Shown piece after piece: positions 1-8,928 of a stretch of 64,000 nt of DNA. The notes under the pieces are model-generated. The model saw nothing but the letters and a program-made list of their open reading frames with translations, was not told the DNA's origin and searched no databases. The position numbers and the translations under genes were made by a program. Each line of letters starts with the position of its first letter. Positions within the stretch are counted from its first letter, which is position 1. The DNA lies in assembly GCF_017355185.1 (NCBI RefSeq), contig NZ_JADILJ010000002.1, positions 95,803-159,802 on the forward strand, read 5' to 3'. The DNA comes from Rathayibacter sp. SD072. Lineage in GTDB: Bacteria > Actinomycetota > Actinomycetes > Actinomycetales > Microbacteriaceae.

Positions 1-744
1 GACGACCGCTCCGAGGAAGCGGCGGGACTGGAGTGCGTAGTGCTCGCGGCCGACGGCGTCCTGCTCGCTCGCGGCGGGATCGAGCTCGCTGCGGAGGAAT
101 CGCTCGAGCTCGCCGTAGGCGGCGGCGGCGCGCCTCGCGCCCTCCTCGAGCCGACCGGCGAGCGAGGCGGGCAGGGATCCCTCGGCCGGCGCCGCGTCGG
201 CGGCGAGCTCGGCGAAGAAGCCGCGGGGCGCCGCGACCTTCGCGGCCTGCTCGGCGACGAGGCCGACCTGGCGACGTGCGGGGACCACTCCCCTGCGGAT
301 GCCTTCGCGCAGGGTCTCGGCGTACCCGGTGAGCGCGGAGGGCAGGGCGTGGAGGCGCTCGGCGACGTCCTCCCAGTCGCTCACCTCGGCGGTGGGCATG
401 AGATCGAAGACATCGCGCAGCTCCTGCGCCGGTGAGGCGATGACGTTGAGATCGCGCAGCGGCAGACCCGCCTCGTGCGCCTCGAGCGCCAGCCGGAGCT
501 CCGCACCGAGATCGGCGACGGTGACGCGGTCGACGGCGTCGACGGGGGCTGCGGCCTCCAGCTCCGCCAGCGCGGCCGCCGTCGCGGCACGGGAGCGCTC
601 GAGTCCGTCCGGCGACAGATCGGCGAGGCCTCCCCCCGGCCGTCCGAGCCAGGTCCCCACCGCGGGGTCGAGCTCGACGAGGGTGTCGACCCAGCGCTCG
701 GCGACCTGGTCGACGGCGGAGGGCTCACGGGGATTCGCAGTCAT
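1..744 (-). CDS. DUF885 family protein, N-terminal part (cut by window edge)
   Basis: The reading frame starts with ATG at 744 (MTANPREPSAVDQ) and stays open for 248 codons to the window edge, so only the N-terminal part is present. The composition (alpha-helical, Ala/Leu/Glu-rich) and the segment AVGREHYALQSRRFLGA resemble DUF885, a family of putative zinc peptidases usually near 550 residues long. The part of the family that carries the metal-binding motif lies outside the window, so activity cannot be judged. The gene runs away from polA on the same strand, 43 nt downstream of the polA stop. Substrate unknown. Confidence 0.75.
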   Translation of the reverse strand, partial: MTANPREPSAVDQVAERWVDTLVELDPAVGTWLGRPGGGLADLSPDGLERSRAATAAALAELEAAAPVDAVDRVTVADLGAELRLALEAHEAGLPLRDLNVIASPAQELRDVFDLMPTAEVSDWEDVAERLHALPSALTGYAETLREGIRRGVVPARRQVGLVAEQAAKVAAPRGFFAELAADAAPAEGSLPASLAGRLEEGARRAAAAYGELERFLRSELDPAASEQDAVGREHYALQSRRFLGAVV

Positions 745-787
745 GCTCCGAGCCTAGCCAGGACGCGCGGGCGCCCGTCGCGAGCCG

Positions 788-3457
788 TCAGTGCGCGGCG
801 GCGTCCCAGTTCGCCCCGTGCCCGACCTGGACCTCGAGCGGGACCGACAGATCCGCGGCGTGCGCCATCCGGTTCCTCACGACCGCCTCGAGGGCCTCCT
901 CCTCGCCGGGGGCGACATCGAAGATCAGCTCGTCGTGCACCTGGAGGAGCATCCGCGAGCCCAGGCCCTGCTCGTCGAGATCGGACTGCACGCCGATCAT
1001 CGCGATCTTCATGATGTCGGCGGCGGAGCCCTGGATCGGCGAGTTCAGGGCCGCGCGCTCGGCGTTGTCGCGCAGCACGCGGTTGGCGCTCTGCAGGTCC
1101 GGGAACGGCCGGCGGCGGCCGAAGATCGTCTCGGTGTAGCCCGTCTCGCGCGCCTGCTCGACGACGCTGCGCAGGTAGTCGCGCACCGCGCCGAAGCGGA
1201 CGAAGTAGTCGGTCATCAGCTGCTTGGCCTCGGCGCTCGAGATCCGGAGCTGCTTCGACAGGCCGAAGGCGCTGAGTCCGTAGGCCAGACCGTAGGACAT
1301 CGCCTTGACCTTGTTGCGCATCGCCGAGGTGACGTCGCCGGGCTCGACGCCGAAGATCCGCGACCCGACGAAGCGGTGCAGGTCCTCGCCGCTGTGGAAC
1401 GCCTCGATGAGCCCGGCGTCGCCCGAGAGGTGCGCCATGATCCGCATCTCGATCTGCGAGTAGTCGGCGGTGAGCAGGGTGCTCGCGTCGTCGCTGTGCA
1501 CGAACGCGGTGCGGATCCGGCGCCCGACCTCGCTGCGCACCGGGATGTTCTGCAGGTTGGGGTCGTTCGAGGAGATGCGGCCGGTGGCCGTCCCTGTCTG
1601 GTCGTAGCTGGTGTGGATCCGCCGGTCGGGCGTCACCGACTTCTCGAGGGTCTCGATGATCTGCTTGAGCTTGGTCGCGTCCCGGTGCTCGAGCAGGAGG
1701 CCGAGGAACGGGTGCGGGTGCGACTCCTGCAGGTCGGCGAGAGCGGAGGCGTCGGTCGTGTAGCCCGTCTTCGTCGCCCGGGTCTTCGGCATCGCGAGCT
1801 CCTCGAAGAGGACCTGCTGGAGCTGCTTCGGCGAGCCGAGGTTCATCTCGTGGCCGATCTCGGCGAACGCGCGGCTCGCGAGGTCGGCGGACGTCGTGGT
1901 CAGCTCTCCGCGGAGCCGCGCGAGCACCTCGGGATCGATCGCCACGCCGGTCAGCTCGACGGTCGCGAGGACCTGCACGATCGGCAGCTCGATGTCGACG
2001 AGGACCGACAGCATGCCCTCGCCGAGCATCTCGGTGAGGACGCCGACGAGGCGGAACGCGTACCACGCCTCGGTCGCGGAGCTCATCGGCTCGACGGTCG
2101 GCACGAGCTGGTTCGGATCGCCCTGCGCCATCGTCTCGTCGAGGTACTGCGAGACCTGCGCGGGCAGCGTCGCCGCGTGGCCCGTGGGCTGCAGGAGCCA
2201 CGCCGCGATGCGGGTGTCGAACGCCAGGCCTGCGACCGGGAGGCCGGCGGTGCGCAGCGCCTTCACCTGCGGCTTCGCGTCGGCGAAGTACTTGGGCGCG
2301 TCGCTCGCCAGCCACTGCTCGAGGCCCGTGTAGTCGGGGCGGTCGGCCGCCCAGGGGACGAACGCCGACTCCTTCTCGACCGACAGGCCGATGCCCTCGA
2401 GGCCGTCGGGGCCGACCTGCGCCTGGACGGCGACGGGGGTCGTGCCCTTCGCGGAGACGGTGTCGAGCCAGTGGGCGAGCTCCTCGTCGACCATCGTCCG
2501 CACCGCGGGCGCCGCGGTCGTGACGGTGTCGCCGGCGAGCGCGGCGGCCGCTCCCTCGACGCCCTCGTCGGCGGCGATCGTGAGGACGCGCTCCTGGAGG
2601 GTCTTGAACTCCAGGCGCGAGAAGATCTCGCGCACCGCGTCCGGATCGATGGGCTGCCGGGCGAGGTCGGTCGGGCCCAGCGGCAGCTCGACGTCGGTGA
2701 CGAGGCGGTTCAGCCTGCGGTTGCGGAGGGCGTTCTCCTTCTGCTCGCGCAGCTTCTCTCCGACGACGCCCTTGATCTCGTCGGCGTGGGCGATGATGTC
2801 GGCGACCGTGCCGTACTGGTTGACCCACTTCGCCGCGGTCTTCGGCCCGACCTTGTCGACCCCGGGCAGGTTGTCGCTCGTCTCGCCGACCAGAGCCGCG
2901 ATCTCGGGGTACTGGTGGGGCTCGACGCCGTACTTCTCGAACACCTTGTCGCGGTCGTAGCGGGTGAGCTGCGAGACGCCCTGCGTCGACGGGTAGAGGA
3001 GGGTGACGTCGGGCGTGACGAGCTGGATCGTGTCGCGATCACCCGAGACGACGAGCACCCGGTAGCCGGCCTCCGCGCCCTGCTTCGCGAGAGTGGCGAG
3101 GATGTCGTCGGCCTCGAAGTCCTCCTTCGAGACGGTGCGGATGTTCATCGCGTGCAGCGCCTGCTCGAGGAGCGGGACCTGCCCCTTGAACTCGGGCGGG
3201 GTCTCTCCGCGAGTGCCCTTGTACTCGGGGTACTCGCGGGTGCGGAACGAGTAGCGCGAGATGTCGAACGCGACGCCGAGGTGGGTCGGCTTCTCGTTCT
3301 TCAGCAGCAGGATCAGCATCGACAGGAAGCCGTGGATGGCGTTTGTGTGCTGGCCGTCGCGGGTCTGGAAACTGTCGACCGGGAGCGCGTAGAACGCCCG
3401 GAACGCCAGGGAATGGCCGTCGACGAGCAGGAGGGTAGGCTGTTCCGGATCTGACAC
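788..3457 (-). CDS. polA: DNA polymerase I
   Basis: 889 residues, usual length for actinobacterial PolA. Residues about 1-310 form the 5'-3' exonuclease/flap nuclease domain (LLLVDGHSLAFRAFYAL at the start, then VVSGDRDTIQLV and GETSDNLPGVDKVGPKTA). Residues about 510-889 are the polymerase domain: motif A ADYSQIEMRI near 663, motif B RNKVKAMSYGLAYG, motif C VHDELIFDV near 840. The middle domain lacks the DxE proofreading carboxylates, as is common in actinobacteria, so 3'-5' exonuclease activity is unlikely. It fills Okazaki gaps and acts in repair. The start is GTG at 3457 with no clear Shine-Dalgarno; a TAGTCT -10-like hexamer lies just upstream, suggesting a leaderless or very short-leader mRNA. 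Confidence 0.97.
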   Translation of the reverse strand: MSDPEQPTLLLVDGHSLAFRAFYALPVDSFQTRDGQHTNAIHGFLSMLILLLKNEKPTHLGVAFDISRYSFRTREYPEYKGTRGETPPEFKGQVPLLEQALHAMNIRTVSKEDFEADDILATLAKQGAEAGYRVLVVSGDRDTIQLVTPDVTLLYPSTQGVSQLTRYDRDKVFEKYGVEPHQYPEIAALVGETSDNLPGVDKVGPKTAAKWVNQYGTVADIIAHADEIKGVVGEKLREQKENALRNRRLNRLVTDVELPLGPTDLARQPIDPDAVREIFSRLEFKTLQERVLTIAADEGVEGAAAALAGDTVTTAAPAVRTMVDEELAHWLDTVSAKGTTPVAVQAQVGPDGLEGIGLSVEKESAFVPWAADRPDYTGLEQWLASDAPKYFADAKPQVKALRTAGLPVAGLAFDTRIAAWLLQPTGHAATLPAQVSQYLDETMAQGDPNQLVPTVEPMSSATEAWYAFRLVGVLTEMLGEGMLSVLVDIELPIVQVLATVELTGVAIDPEVLARLRGELTTTSADLASRAFAEIGHEMNLGSPKQLQQVLFEELAMPKTRATKTGYTTDASALADLQESHPHPFLGLLLEHRDATKLKQIIETLEKSVTPDRRIHTSYDQTGTATGRISSNDPNLQNIPVRSEVGRRIRTAFVHSDDASTLLTADYSQIEMRIMAHLSGDAGLIEAFHSGEDLHRFVGSRIFGVEPGDVTSAMRNKVKAMSYGLAYGLSAFGLSKQLRISSAEAKQLMTDYFVRFGAVRDYLRSVVEQARETGYTETIFGRRRPFPDLQSANRVLRDNAERAALNSPIQGSAADIMKIAMIGVQSDLDEQGLGSRMLLQVHDELIFDVAPGEEEALEAVVRNRMAHAADLSVPLEVQVGHGANWDAAAH

Positions 3458-3549
3458 ACGGCAAGACTACACAGCGCCTCCGACACCGGATCCGGACGGT
3501 TCCGAGCCGCTGGTCGAGGGCCTCGCAGGACGCGACGACGAGGAGATCC

Positions 3550-3987
3550 GTGACCGACTCATCCCCCCTCGACACCTCCTGGGTCCGGCCCCCCGCGATC
3601 GACCTCGTGGCCGGGATCGGCCGCGGGATGGGCGAGCTCGCCGAGCGGATGGGCATCGTCTGGCACGAGCTCTCGCCGCAGCACTCCGTCGCCTCCATGC
3701 CGGTGGAGGGCAATCGCCAGCCCGTCGGGATCCTGCACGGCGGGGCGCACGTCGTGCTGGCCGAGTCGATGGGCTCGATCGCCGCGAACATCCACGCGGG
3801 CGAGGGCCGGATCGCGATGGGGATCGAGCTGAACGCGAGCCACAGCCGCTCGGTCCGCTCCGGCTTCGTCATCGCCACCTGCGACGCGATCCACCTCGGG
3901 GGAACGCTGGCGACCCACGAGATCGTGGTGCGCGACGAGGCCGGGCGCCGCCTCTCGACGGTGCGGATCACCAACATCCTGCGCTGA
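3550..3987 (+). CDS. hotdog-fold thioesterase, PaaI/YdiI type
   Basis: 145 residues. The hotdog active-site pattern is present: H63-G64-G65 in GILHGGAHVVLAES, followed by E72, the usual catalytic acid of PaaI-like acyl-CoA thioesterases. A GTG start at 3550 is preceded by GAGGAGATCC, a good ribosome binding site. It is divergent from polA. Expected role: cytosolic hydrolysis of an acyl-CoA; the acyl group cannot be told from sequence. The length matches the family. Confidence 0.88.
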   Translation: MTDSSPLDTSWVRPPAIDLVAGIGRGMGELAERMGIVWHELSPQHSVASMPVEGNRQPVGILHGGAHVVLAESMGSIAANIHAGEGRIAMGIELNASHSRSVRSGFVIATCDAIHLGGTLATHEIVVRDEAGRRLSTVRITNILR

Positions 3988-4053
3988 CCCGACCGGCCGC
4001 GGCTCCGTCCGCAAGCCCCGGTCGTGTCGCAGTCCGGAGCCTAGGCTCGCTGC

Positions 4054-4725
4054 GTGACCTTCCGCGACCTCCTCAAGAGCCTCCCGTCCATGCCCTCCGA
4101 GCTGCCGTCCTTCGACGCCGACGCCGCACCGGACGACCCGCTCGACCTGTTCGGCCGGTGGCTGCAGGAGGCCGCGACGGCCGGCCAGCTGCTCCCCCAC
4201 GGCGCCACCCTCTCGACGGCCGGCGCCGACGGCCGGGTCGGCGCCCGGGTGCTCGTCCTGAGGAACGTCGACGAGCAGGGCTGGGCCTTCTCCACCCATG
4301 CCACGAGCCCCAAGGGGCGGGAGATGGAGGAGAACCCGCACGCCGCACTGACCTTCTTCTGGCCCGTGCAGGGGCGTCAGGTCCGCGTCGAGGGACGGAT
4401 CGTGCGCGGCTCCGCGGCCGAATCGGCCGAGGACTTCCGCCGCCGATCGGAGGCGGGCCGCACCGCGCTGCTCGTCGGACGGCAGAGCGAGCCGATGGCG
4501 ACCGCCGCCGACTTCGGCCTCGTCACGCTGCAGACCAGCGTCGCCGTCGGCTGCTCCCCGGCGACGATCGACCGCGAGTGGGCCGTCTACCGCGTCGTGC
4601 CGGAGCGGATCGAGTTCTGGCAGGGCTCCTCCGCGCCCGAGCAGGACCACGTCCGCCTCGAGTACCGCCCGGGAACGACGGAGGCGGGCGGCTCCCCGTG
4701 GGAGCGCACCCGCCTCTGGCCGTAA
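4054..4725 (+). CDS. PdxH-like pyridoxamine 5'-phosphate oxidase family protein
   Basis: 223 residues. The N-terminal helix and split-barrel FMN-binding region (DGRVGARVLVLRNVDEQGWAF, then SPKGREMEENPHAALTFFW) and the C-terminal signature (IEFWQGSSAPEQDHVRLEY with WERTRLWP at the end) align with E. coli PdxH, which oxidises PNP/PMP to pyridoxal phosphate using FMN. It could instead be a related flavin oxidoreductase of the same fold. The start is GTG at 4054 without a Shine-Dalgarno; TAGGCT at 4042-4047 is a fitting -10 for a leaderless transcript. It converges on pdtaR. Confidence 0.75.
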   Translation: MTFRDLLKSLPSMPSELPSFDADAAPDDPLDLFGRWLQEAATAGQLLPHGATLSTAGADGRVGARVLVLRNVDEQGWAFSTHATSPKGREMEENPHAALTFFWPVQGRQVRVEGRIVRGSAAESAEDFRRRSEAGRTALLVGRQSEPMATAADFGLVTLQTSVAVGCSPATIDREWAVYRVVPERIEFWQGSSAPEQDHVRLEYRPGTTEAGGSPWERTRLWP

Positions 4726-4726
4726 T

Positions 4727-4742
4727 CGGGGCTGCCGCCCCG
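4727..4742. terminator. short bidirectional hairpin between convergent genes
   Basis: CGGGGC at 4727-4732 pairs perfectly with GCCCCG at 4737-4742 around a TGCC loop, in the 21-nt gap between the ends of the PdxH-like gene and pdtaR. A 6-bp all-GC stem in a convergent gap fits a terminator used in both directions. There is no T tract, which is common in high-GC actinomycetes. Confidence 0.5.
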
Positions 4743-4746
4743 GCGG

Positions 4747-5352
4747 CTACTTCTTCGGACTGAGCTGCTCGATGATCGCCTGGGCGACGTCGTGCATGGT
4801 GAGACGGCGGTCCATCGACGCCTTCTGGATCCAGCGGAACGCCTCGGGCTCGGTGAGGCCCATCTTCTCGTTGAGCAGGCCCTTGGCCCGGTCGACGAGC
4901 TTGCGGGTCTCGAAGCGCTCGACCATGTCGGCCACCTCGGCCTCGAGGGTCAGGATCTGGGCGTAGCGCGAGAGGGCGATCTCGATCGCGGGCAGCAGGT
5001 CGTTCGGGGTGAACGGCTTGACCACGTAGGCCAGCGCGCCCGCCTCGCTCGCCCGCTCGACGAGCTCCTTCTGGCTGAACGCCGTGAGGAGGACGACCGG
5101 CGCGATGTGCGCCTTCGAGAGGCGCTCGGCGGCCGAGATGCCGTCCAGCTGGGGCATCTTCACGTCCATGATCACCAGGTCGGGCCGGAGCTCGGTGGCG
5201 AGGGCCACGGCGGTCTCGCCGTCGCCCGCCTCGCCCACGACCTCGAAGCCGTTGTCGCGGAGGATCTCCACGATGTCGAGGCGGATGAGCGATTCGTCTT
5301 CGGCGACGACGACCCGACGGGGTGCGGTCGGCGCGGTTTCCTGGTCTGTCAC
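4747..5352 (-). CDS. pdtaR: ANTAR-domain response regulator (PdtaR type)
   Basis: 201 residues from the GTG at 5350-5352. Residues about 10-130 are a receiver domain: acidic pocket E18/D19, phosphoacceptor D63 in IMDVKMP, T90 and K112. Residues about 140-196 are an ANTAR RNA-binding domain (DRAKGLLNEKMGLTEPEAFRWI). Such regulators bind paired stem-loops in nascent RNA and antagonise termination after phosphorylation. Architecture and position near polA match Mycobacterium tuberculosis Rv1626 (PdtaR). Its kinase PdtaS is not in this window. The gene ends opposite the PdxH-like gene. Confidence 0.9.
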   Translation of the reverse strand: MTDQETAPTAPRRVVVAEDESLIRLDIVEILRDNGFEVVGEAGDGETAVALATELRPDLVIMDVKMPQLDGISAAERLSKAHIAPVVLLTAFSQKELVERASEAGALAYVVKPFTPNDLLPAIEIALSRYAQILTLEAEVADMVERFETRKLVDRAKGLLNEKMGLTEPEAFRWIQKASMDRRLTMHDVAQAIIEQLSPKK

Positions 5353-5391
5353 GCCGATGAGCCTACGGTATTCTCGACGGGCTCGTGATGA

Positions 5392-5474
5392 GCCGGTGTG
5401 GCGGAATGGCAGACGCGGGGCACTCAAAATGCTCTGTCCGAGAGGGCTTGTGGGTTCGAGTCCCACCACCGGTA
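5392..5474 (+). tRNA. tRNA-Leu (anticodon CAA)
   Basis: An 83-nt class II tRNA. Acceptor strands GCCGGTG (5392-5398) and CACCGGT (ending 5473) pair, with a G-U first pair and discriminator A at 5474. The anticodon loop CTCAAAA gives CAA, reading UUG. The T arm contains GGGTTCGAGTCCC. The long variable arm is typical of tRNA-Leu. The CCA end is not encoded. Confidence 0.95.
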
Positions 5475-5517
5475 CCGCCCGATCGCGGGCCTCATCGGGG
5501 TCCGCTAGCGTCGTCGG

Positions 5518-6177
5518 ATGACCGCCGCGGCTCCTCTCTGGCCCCTGTTCGATCTGGTGCTGCGCACTCCCAGGCTGGAGTTGCGTCCGGTGCGGGACGA
5601 GGATCTCCCCGGTCTCGCGGCCGCGGCGCTCGCCGGGATCCACGAACCGGGGCGCTCGCCGTTTCCGGCTCCGTGGGCCGAGGCGCCCGCCGATGAGCTG
5701 CCCGCGAACCTCGCCCGCTACCACTGGTCGCTCCGCGCAGAGACCACGCCGGACACCTGGAGGGTCGCGTTCGCCGTCATCGAGGACGGGGTCGTGATCG
5801 GCTGCCAGGACCTCCTGGCCGACCGGTTCGCGGCCACGCGCTCCGTCGCCTCCGGCTCGTGGCTCACCCTGTCGGCTCACGGCCGGGGTCTCGGCCGGGA
5901 GATGCGGGCGGCCGTGCTGATGCTGGCGTTCGACCACCTCGGGGCGGAGGTCGCCGAGAGCAGTGCACTGGCGTGGAACACCGCCTCGATCCGCGTGTCG
6001 ACGGCGCTCGGCTACGAGCGCAACGGCAGCAGCCGCACGGTCGGCGCCGACGGGGCGGGCGTCGAGGAGACGCGGTTCCGCGTCACTCCTCGGACCTTCG
6101 TCCGACCCGCATGGGTTCTCGACGTCGAGGGCGTCGAGGCCGCACGCAGGTGTCTGCTCGGCTCCGCAGCCGATTAG
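5518..6177 (+). CDS. GNAT family N-acetyltransferase (RimJ/RimL-like)
   Basis: 219 residues. RTPRLELRPVRDEDLPGL near the N-terminus is the usual opening of RimJ-like GNAT proteins; acetyl-CoA motif A is GRGLGREMRAAVLMLAF and motif B is ALAWNTASIRVSTALGYERNG. It would transfer an acetyl or other acyl group from CoA to an unknown acceptor. The ATG at 5518 lacks a Shine-Dalgarno; TAGCGT at 5505-5510 suggests a leaderless transcript. Its TAG stop overlaps the stop codon of the convergent flavin monooxygenase. Confidence 0.85.
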   Translation: MTAAAPLWPLFDLVLRTPRLELRPVRDEDLPGLAAAALAGIHEPGRSPFPAPWAEAPADELPANLARYHWSLRAETTPDTWRVAFAVIEDGVVIGCQDLLADRFAATRSVASGSWLTLSAHGRGLGREMRAAVLMLAFDHLGAEVAESSALAWNTASIRVSTALGYERNGSSRTVGADGAGVEETRFRVTPRTFVRPAWVLDVEGVEAARRCLLGSAAD

Positions 6178-7487
6178 ACGCGGGTCAGGCTCCTCCGCAG
6201 CCCGCCGCCCGGGTGCCCGCGCCGCAGGATCCCGCGGCGCCGCAGGATCGGGACGAGCTCGTCGAGCATCCGGTGCAGCGTCACCGGGTGGAAGTCCCCC
6301 GAGAACGCGATTCCGTCGTTGTCGGCGTCCTCGCCCAGCTCCTCGATGAAGTCGGCGATCTCCTCCGCGGTGCCGACGAGACCCCGCCGGTCGGCGACGA
6401 GCCCCAGCCTGGCCTTCGCGGTCAGCAGCTCGCGCAGCGGCGCGTCGGGGCCGGCCGAGCCGTAGAGGCCCGAGATGCTCCCCCGCGAGACGTGCCCGCC
6501 GAAGACGGCCGGATCGATCGGCCGATCCAGGTCGAGCGCGGTGAGGTCTGTCTCGAGGTCGCTCGAGTACGCGGAGGCGAGGGCGAGCAGAGCGGACTCG
6601 TCCGGATGAGCGGACGCGGCGACGAGCCGCTCCGCCTCCTCCCGGCTCGAGACGACGACCGGCTTCACGACGAAGAGGACGGTCAGATCGTCGGGGTCGC
6701 GCCCGTGCGAGGCCGCTGCGGCGCGCGCCCGCTCCCGGTACGCGCGCACGGTTCCGACGTCCAGCGAGGCCAGCGCCAGCTGGACGTCGGACTGCGCGCC
6801 GGCGAAGTCGATGCCGCGGGGCGATCCTCCCGGGGAGACGACGACGGGCTCGCCGGTCTCTAACGGCAGCGCGTTCAGCGGGCCGTCGAAGGAGTAGTGC
6901 TCCCCGCGGTGGCGGACCGGGCGCAGGCGCGTGCCGTCCGCGAAGAGCCCGGTCGCGGCGTCCTGGAGGAGCGCGCCGTCGTCCCAGCTGCGCCACAGCT
7001 CGCGGATCGAGTCGAGCCACTCGTGCGCCCGGTCGTAGGCGCGGTCGTGCGGCAGCGGCTCGAGGCCGAAGTGGCGGCTGCTGCCCACATCGGTCACGAC
7101 GTTGATGCCGAGGCGCCCCCCGCTGAGGTGCTGCAGTGTCGAGAACTGGCGCGCCGCCTGATAGGGGCTCCACGCCATCGGATTGACGGTCGGCGCGACG
7201 CCCAGGTGCCGCGTCGCCTCGAACAGGTACGGCGCGAGCAGGAGCGGATCGTGCTTGGGCCCGCCGTAGGCGCGGCGCACCCGCAGGTCGAGGGTGTCGG
7301 CACTGCCCAGCGACAGCGCGTCCTCGATGATCACGAGGTCGAAGCCGGCCTGCTCGAGCTCGCGCGCGCTCTGCCGGTAGAGCTCCGGCTCCGTCCAGCG
7401 GCGGTCCCAGTCCCAGTCCGGCCGCCCCCACGCCTGCGGTCCGAAGCCGCGGGAGAGGAACCACGCGAAGTGCTGCAGGCGGCTCAC
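6174..7487 (-). CDS. FMN-dependent monooxygenase, NtaA/SnaA/DszA-type luciferase-like family
   Basis: 437 residues from the GTG at 7487. HFAWFLSRGFGPQAWGRPD near the start, FDLVIIEDAL, the barrel segment LSGGRLGINVVTDVG and VVVSPGGSPRGIDFAGAQSD are typical of the NtaA/SnaA/DszA branch of flavin monooxygenases, which use FMNH2 from a partner reductase to cleave chelators, sulfones and related organosulfur compounds. Its GTGA start overlaps the stop of the upstream sulfhydrylase by 4 nt, so the two are translationally coupled; a role in organosulfur use is a reasonable inference. No flavin reductase gene is nearby. Substrate not known. Confidence 0.85.
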   Translation of the reverse strand: MSRLQHFAWFLSRGFGPQAWGRPDWDWDRRWTEPELYRQSARELEQAGFDLVIIEDALSLGSADTLDLRVRRAYGGPKHDPLLLAPYLFEATRHLGVAPTVNPMAWSPYQAARQFSTLQHLSGGRLGINVVTDVGSSRHFGLEPLPHDRAYDRAHEWLDSIRELWRSWDDGALLQDAATGLFADGTRLRPVRHRGEHYSFDGPLNALPLETGEPVVVSPGGSPRGIDFAGAQSDVQLALASLDVGTVRAYRERARAAAASHGRDPDDLTVLFVVKPVVVSSREEAERLVAASAHPDESALLALASAYSSDLETDLTALDLDRPIDPAVFGGHVSRGSISGLYGSAGPDAPLRELLTAKARLGLVADRRGLVGTAEEIADFIEELGEDADNDGIAFSGDFHPVTLHRMLDELVPILRRRGILRRGHPGGGLRRSLTRV

Positions 7488-8773
7488 GACGCCGCCGCCA
7501 GCACGAGCGGAACGGCCGAGGCGAGGAGACCTGCCTCCAGGTCGTCGATCAGGTCCTCGACGTCCTCGATGCCGATGGAGAGCCGCAGCAGGCCCGGTCC
7601 GATGCCGGCCGCCTCGCGCTCCTGGACTGTGCGCTGGGTGTGGGTCGTGCTGGCGGGGTGCAGGACGAGCGAGCGCACGTCGCCGAGGTGCGTCATCCGC
7701 GTGAACAGACCGAGGGCATCGGTGAAGCGGCGCGCCGCCTCCTCTCCCCCTCGCACAGTGAAGGAGAAGACCGAGCCCTGTCCGCGCGGCAGGTACCGAC
7801 GGGCGACCTCGTGCGACGGGCTGGACGCGAGTCCGCTGTAGTCGACGCTCTCGACCTCGGGCCGCGCCTCGAGCCACTGGGCGATCCGCAGCGCGCTGCG
7901 CGACTGGTGCCGTACGCGCAGCGACAGCGTCTCGAGCCCCTGCTCGAGGAGGAACGCGGTGAGCGGGGAGACGGTCGGACCCATCCGTCCGGCGACGACG
8001 TCGCGGGCGTAGTCGAGGAACGCCCGCTCGGGGCCGGTTCCGGCGACAGCGAGGTGCGGGAACCGGGCGGCCTCGGCGCGCCAGTCGAAGCGGCCCGCAT
8101 CGACGACGGCACCTGCGATGACCGCGCCGTGGCCCGCCAGGAACTTGCTGGCGGAGTGCACCACGACGTCCGCCCCGTGCTCGATCGGACGGAGCAGGTA
8201 CGGGGTGGCGAAGGTGTTGTCGACGACGAGGGGCACGCGGTGGAGGTGCGCGACGTCGGCGACGAGCCGCAGGTCCACCACGTCGTTCCGCGGATTCGGG
8301 ATCGACTCGACGAGCACCGCCCGGGTCCGCGGGGTGATCGCGTCCTCCCAGGCCAGCGGGTCGTCGGCGTCCTCGACGAAGGTCGTGGTGATGCCCAGGC
8401 GTGCCAGGTTCTCGAGGAGCAGGTTCCGGGTGCCCTCGTAGAGGCTCGCCGCGGCGACGACGTGCTCGCCGGCCGAGACGAGGGCGAGCAGGGCGACGGA
8501 GAGCGCCGCCTGGCCGCTGCCGACGAGGAGCGCCCCGGATCCGCCCTCGAGCGCGGCGAGACGGCGCTCGACCGCATCCGTCGTCGGGTTGCCGATCCTG
8601 GTGTAGGTGTAGCCGTCCGCGCCGGCGAAGCGGTCGCGCGCGTCGTCGAACGAGTCGAAGCTGAAGCCCGCCGTGAGGTAGATCGGGGTGCGCCGGGCGT
8701 GGAGCGCGTCCTCGGCCGTGCCCGCGTGCAGCTGGCGGGTCGAGAACCCCCAGGCGTCCGTCCGCTCGCTCAT
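7484..8773 (-). CDS. metY: O-acetylhomoserine sulfhydrylase (PLP-dependent Cys/Met metabolism enzyme)
   Basis: 429 residues, the length expected for MetY-type enzymes. It has the Cys/Met PLP fold: [37 protein letters not shown] and the PLP lysine K210 in [11 protein letters not shown]. Likely reaction: O-acetylhomoserine plus sulfide to homocysteine plus acetate; cystathionine gamma-synthase or a related lyase is possible. The ATG at 8773 is preceded by GGGAGG, favoured over an in-frame start 13 codons upstream. First gene of a two-gene operon with the flavin monooxygenase, and preceded by a structured leader (see 8807-8844). Confidence 0.85.
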   Translation of the reverse strand: MSERTDAWGFSTRQLHAGTAEDALHARRTPIYLTAGFSFDSFDDARDRFAGADGYTYTRIGNPTTDAVERRLAALEGGSGALLVGSGQAALSVALLALVSAGEHVVAAASLYEGTRNLLLENLARLGITTTFVEDADDPLAWEDAITPRTRAVLVESIPNPRNDVVDLRLVADVAHLHRVPLVVDNTFATPYLLRPIEHGADVVVHSASKFLAGHGAVIAGAVVDAGRFDWRAEAARFPHLAVAGTGPERAFLDYARDVVAGRMGPTVSPLTAFLLEQGLETLSLRVRHQSRSALRIAQWLEARPEVESVDYSGLASSPSHEVARRYLPRGQGSVFSFTVRGGEEAARRFTDALGLFTRMTHLGDVRSLVLHPASTTHTQRTVQEREAAGIGPGLLRLSIGIEDVEDLIDDLEAGLLASAVPLVLAAAS

Positions 8774-8806
8774 CCCGTTCCGCCTCCCGCCCCGTCCCTC
8801 GGGGTG

Positions 8807-8844
8807 CCCCACGATGACATGGGGGTGCTCCGCGGGTCGCGGAG
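8807..8844 (-). promoter_or_regulatory. structured leader upstream of the sulfhydrylase; candidate riboswitch or attenuator
   Basis: In the 155-nt gap before the sulfhydrylase, the minus-strand RNA can form a perfect 7-bp hairpin (8828-8844, loop of 3) followed by a 6-bp hairpin (8807-8824) closing just upstream of the ribosome binding site. The segment before the first stem reads CCGGGTAACC, which recalls the CCGGCAACC core of SAM-I/SAM-IV riboswitches, as does the sulfur context. The full SAM core is not evident, so a riboswitch is only a possibility; a covariance-model scan would decide. Confidence 0.3.
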
Positions 8845-8928
8845 GTTACCCGGCATGACGCTCACAGCACCGGCCCACCGCTCTGCGCCAGGCTGTCGGC
8901 GGTGCCGTCGGCACCGGAGGGCGGACAC

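Noticed and set aside
791..3454. An 887-codon open frame antisense to the whole of polA
   Set aside because: It is the codon-position mirror of polA in very GC-rich DNA; its translation is Arg/Asp/Val/Leu-rich without domains, and it has no ribosome binding site.
5392..5474. tRNA-Leu as attachment site of an integrated island
   Set aside because: I found no direct repeat of the tRNA 3' end between here and pyk and no integrase, so insertion by site-specific integration is not supported.
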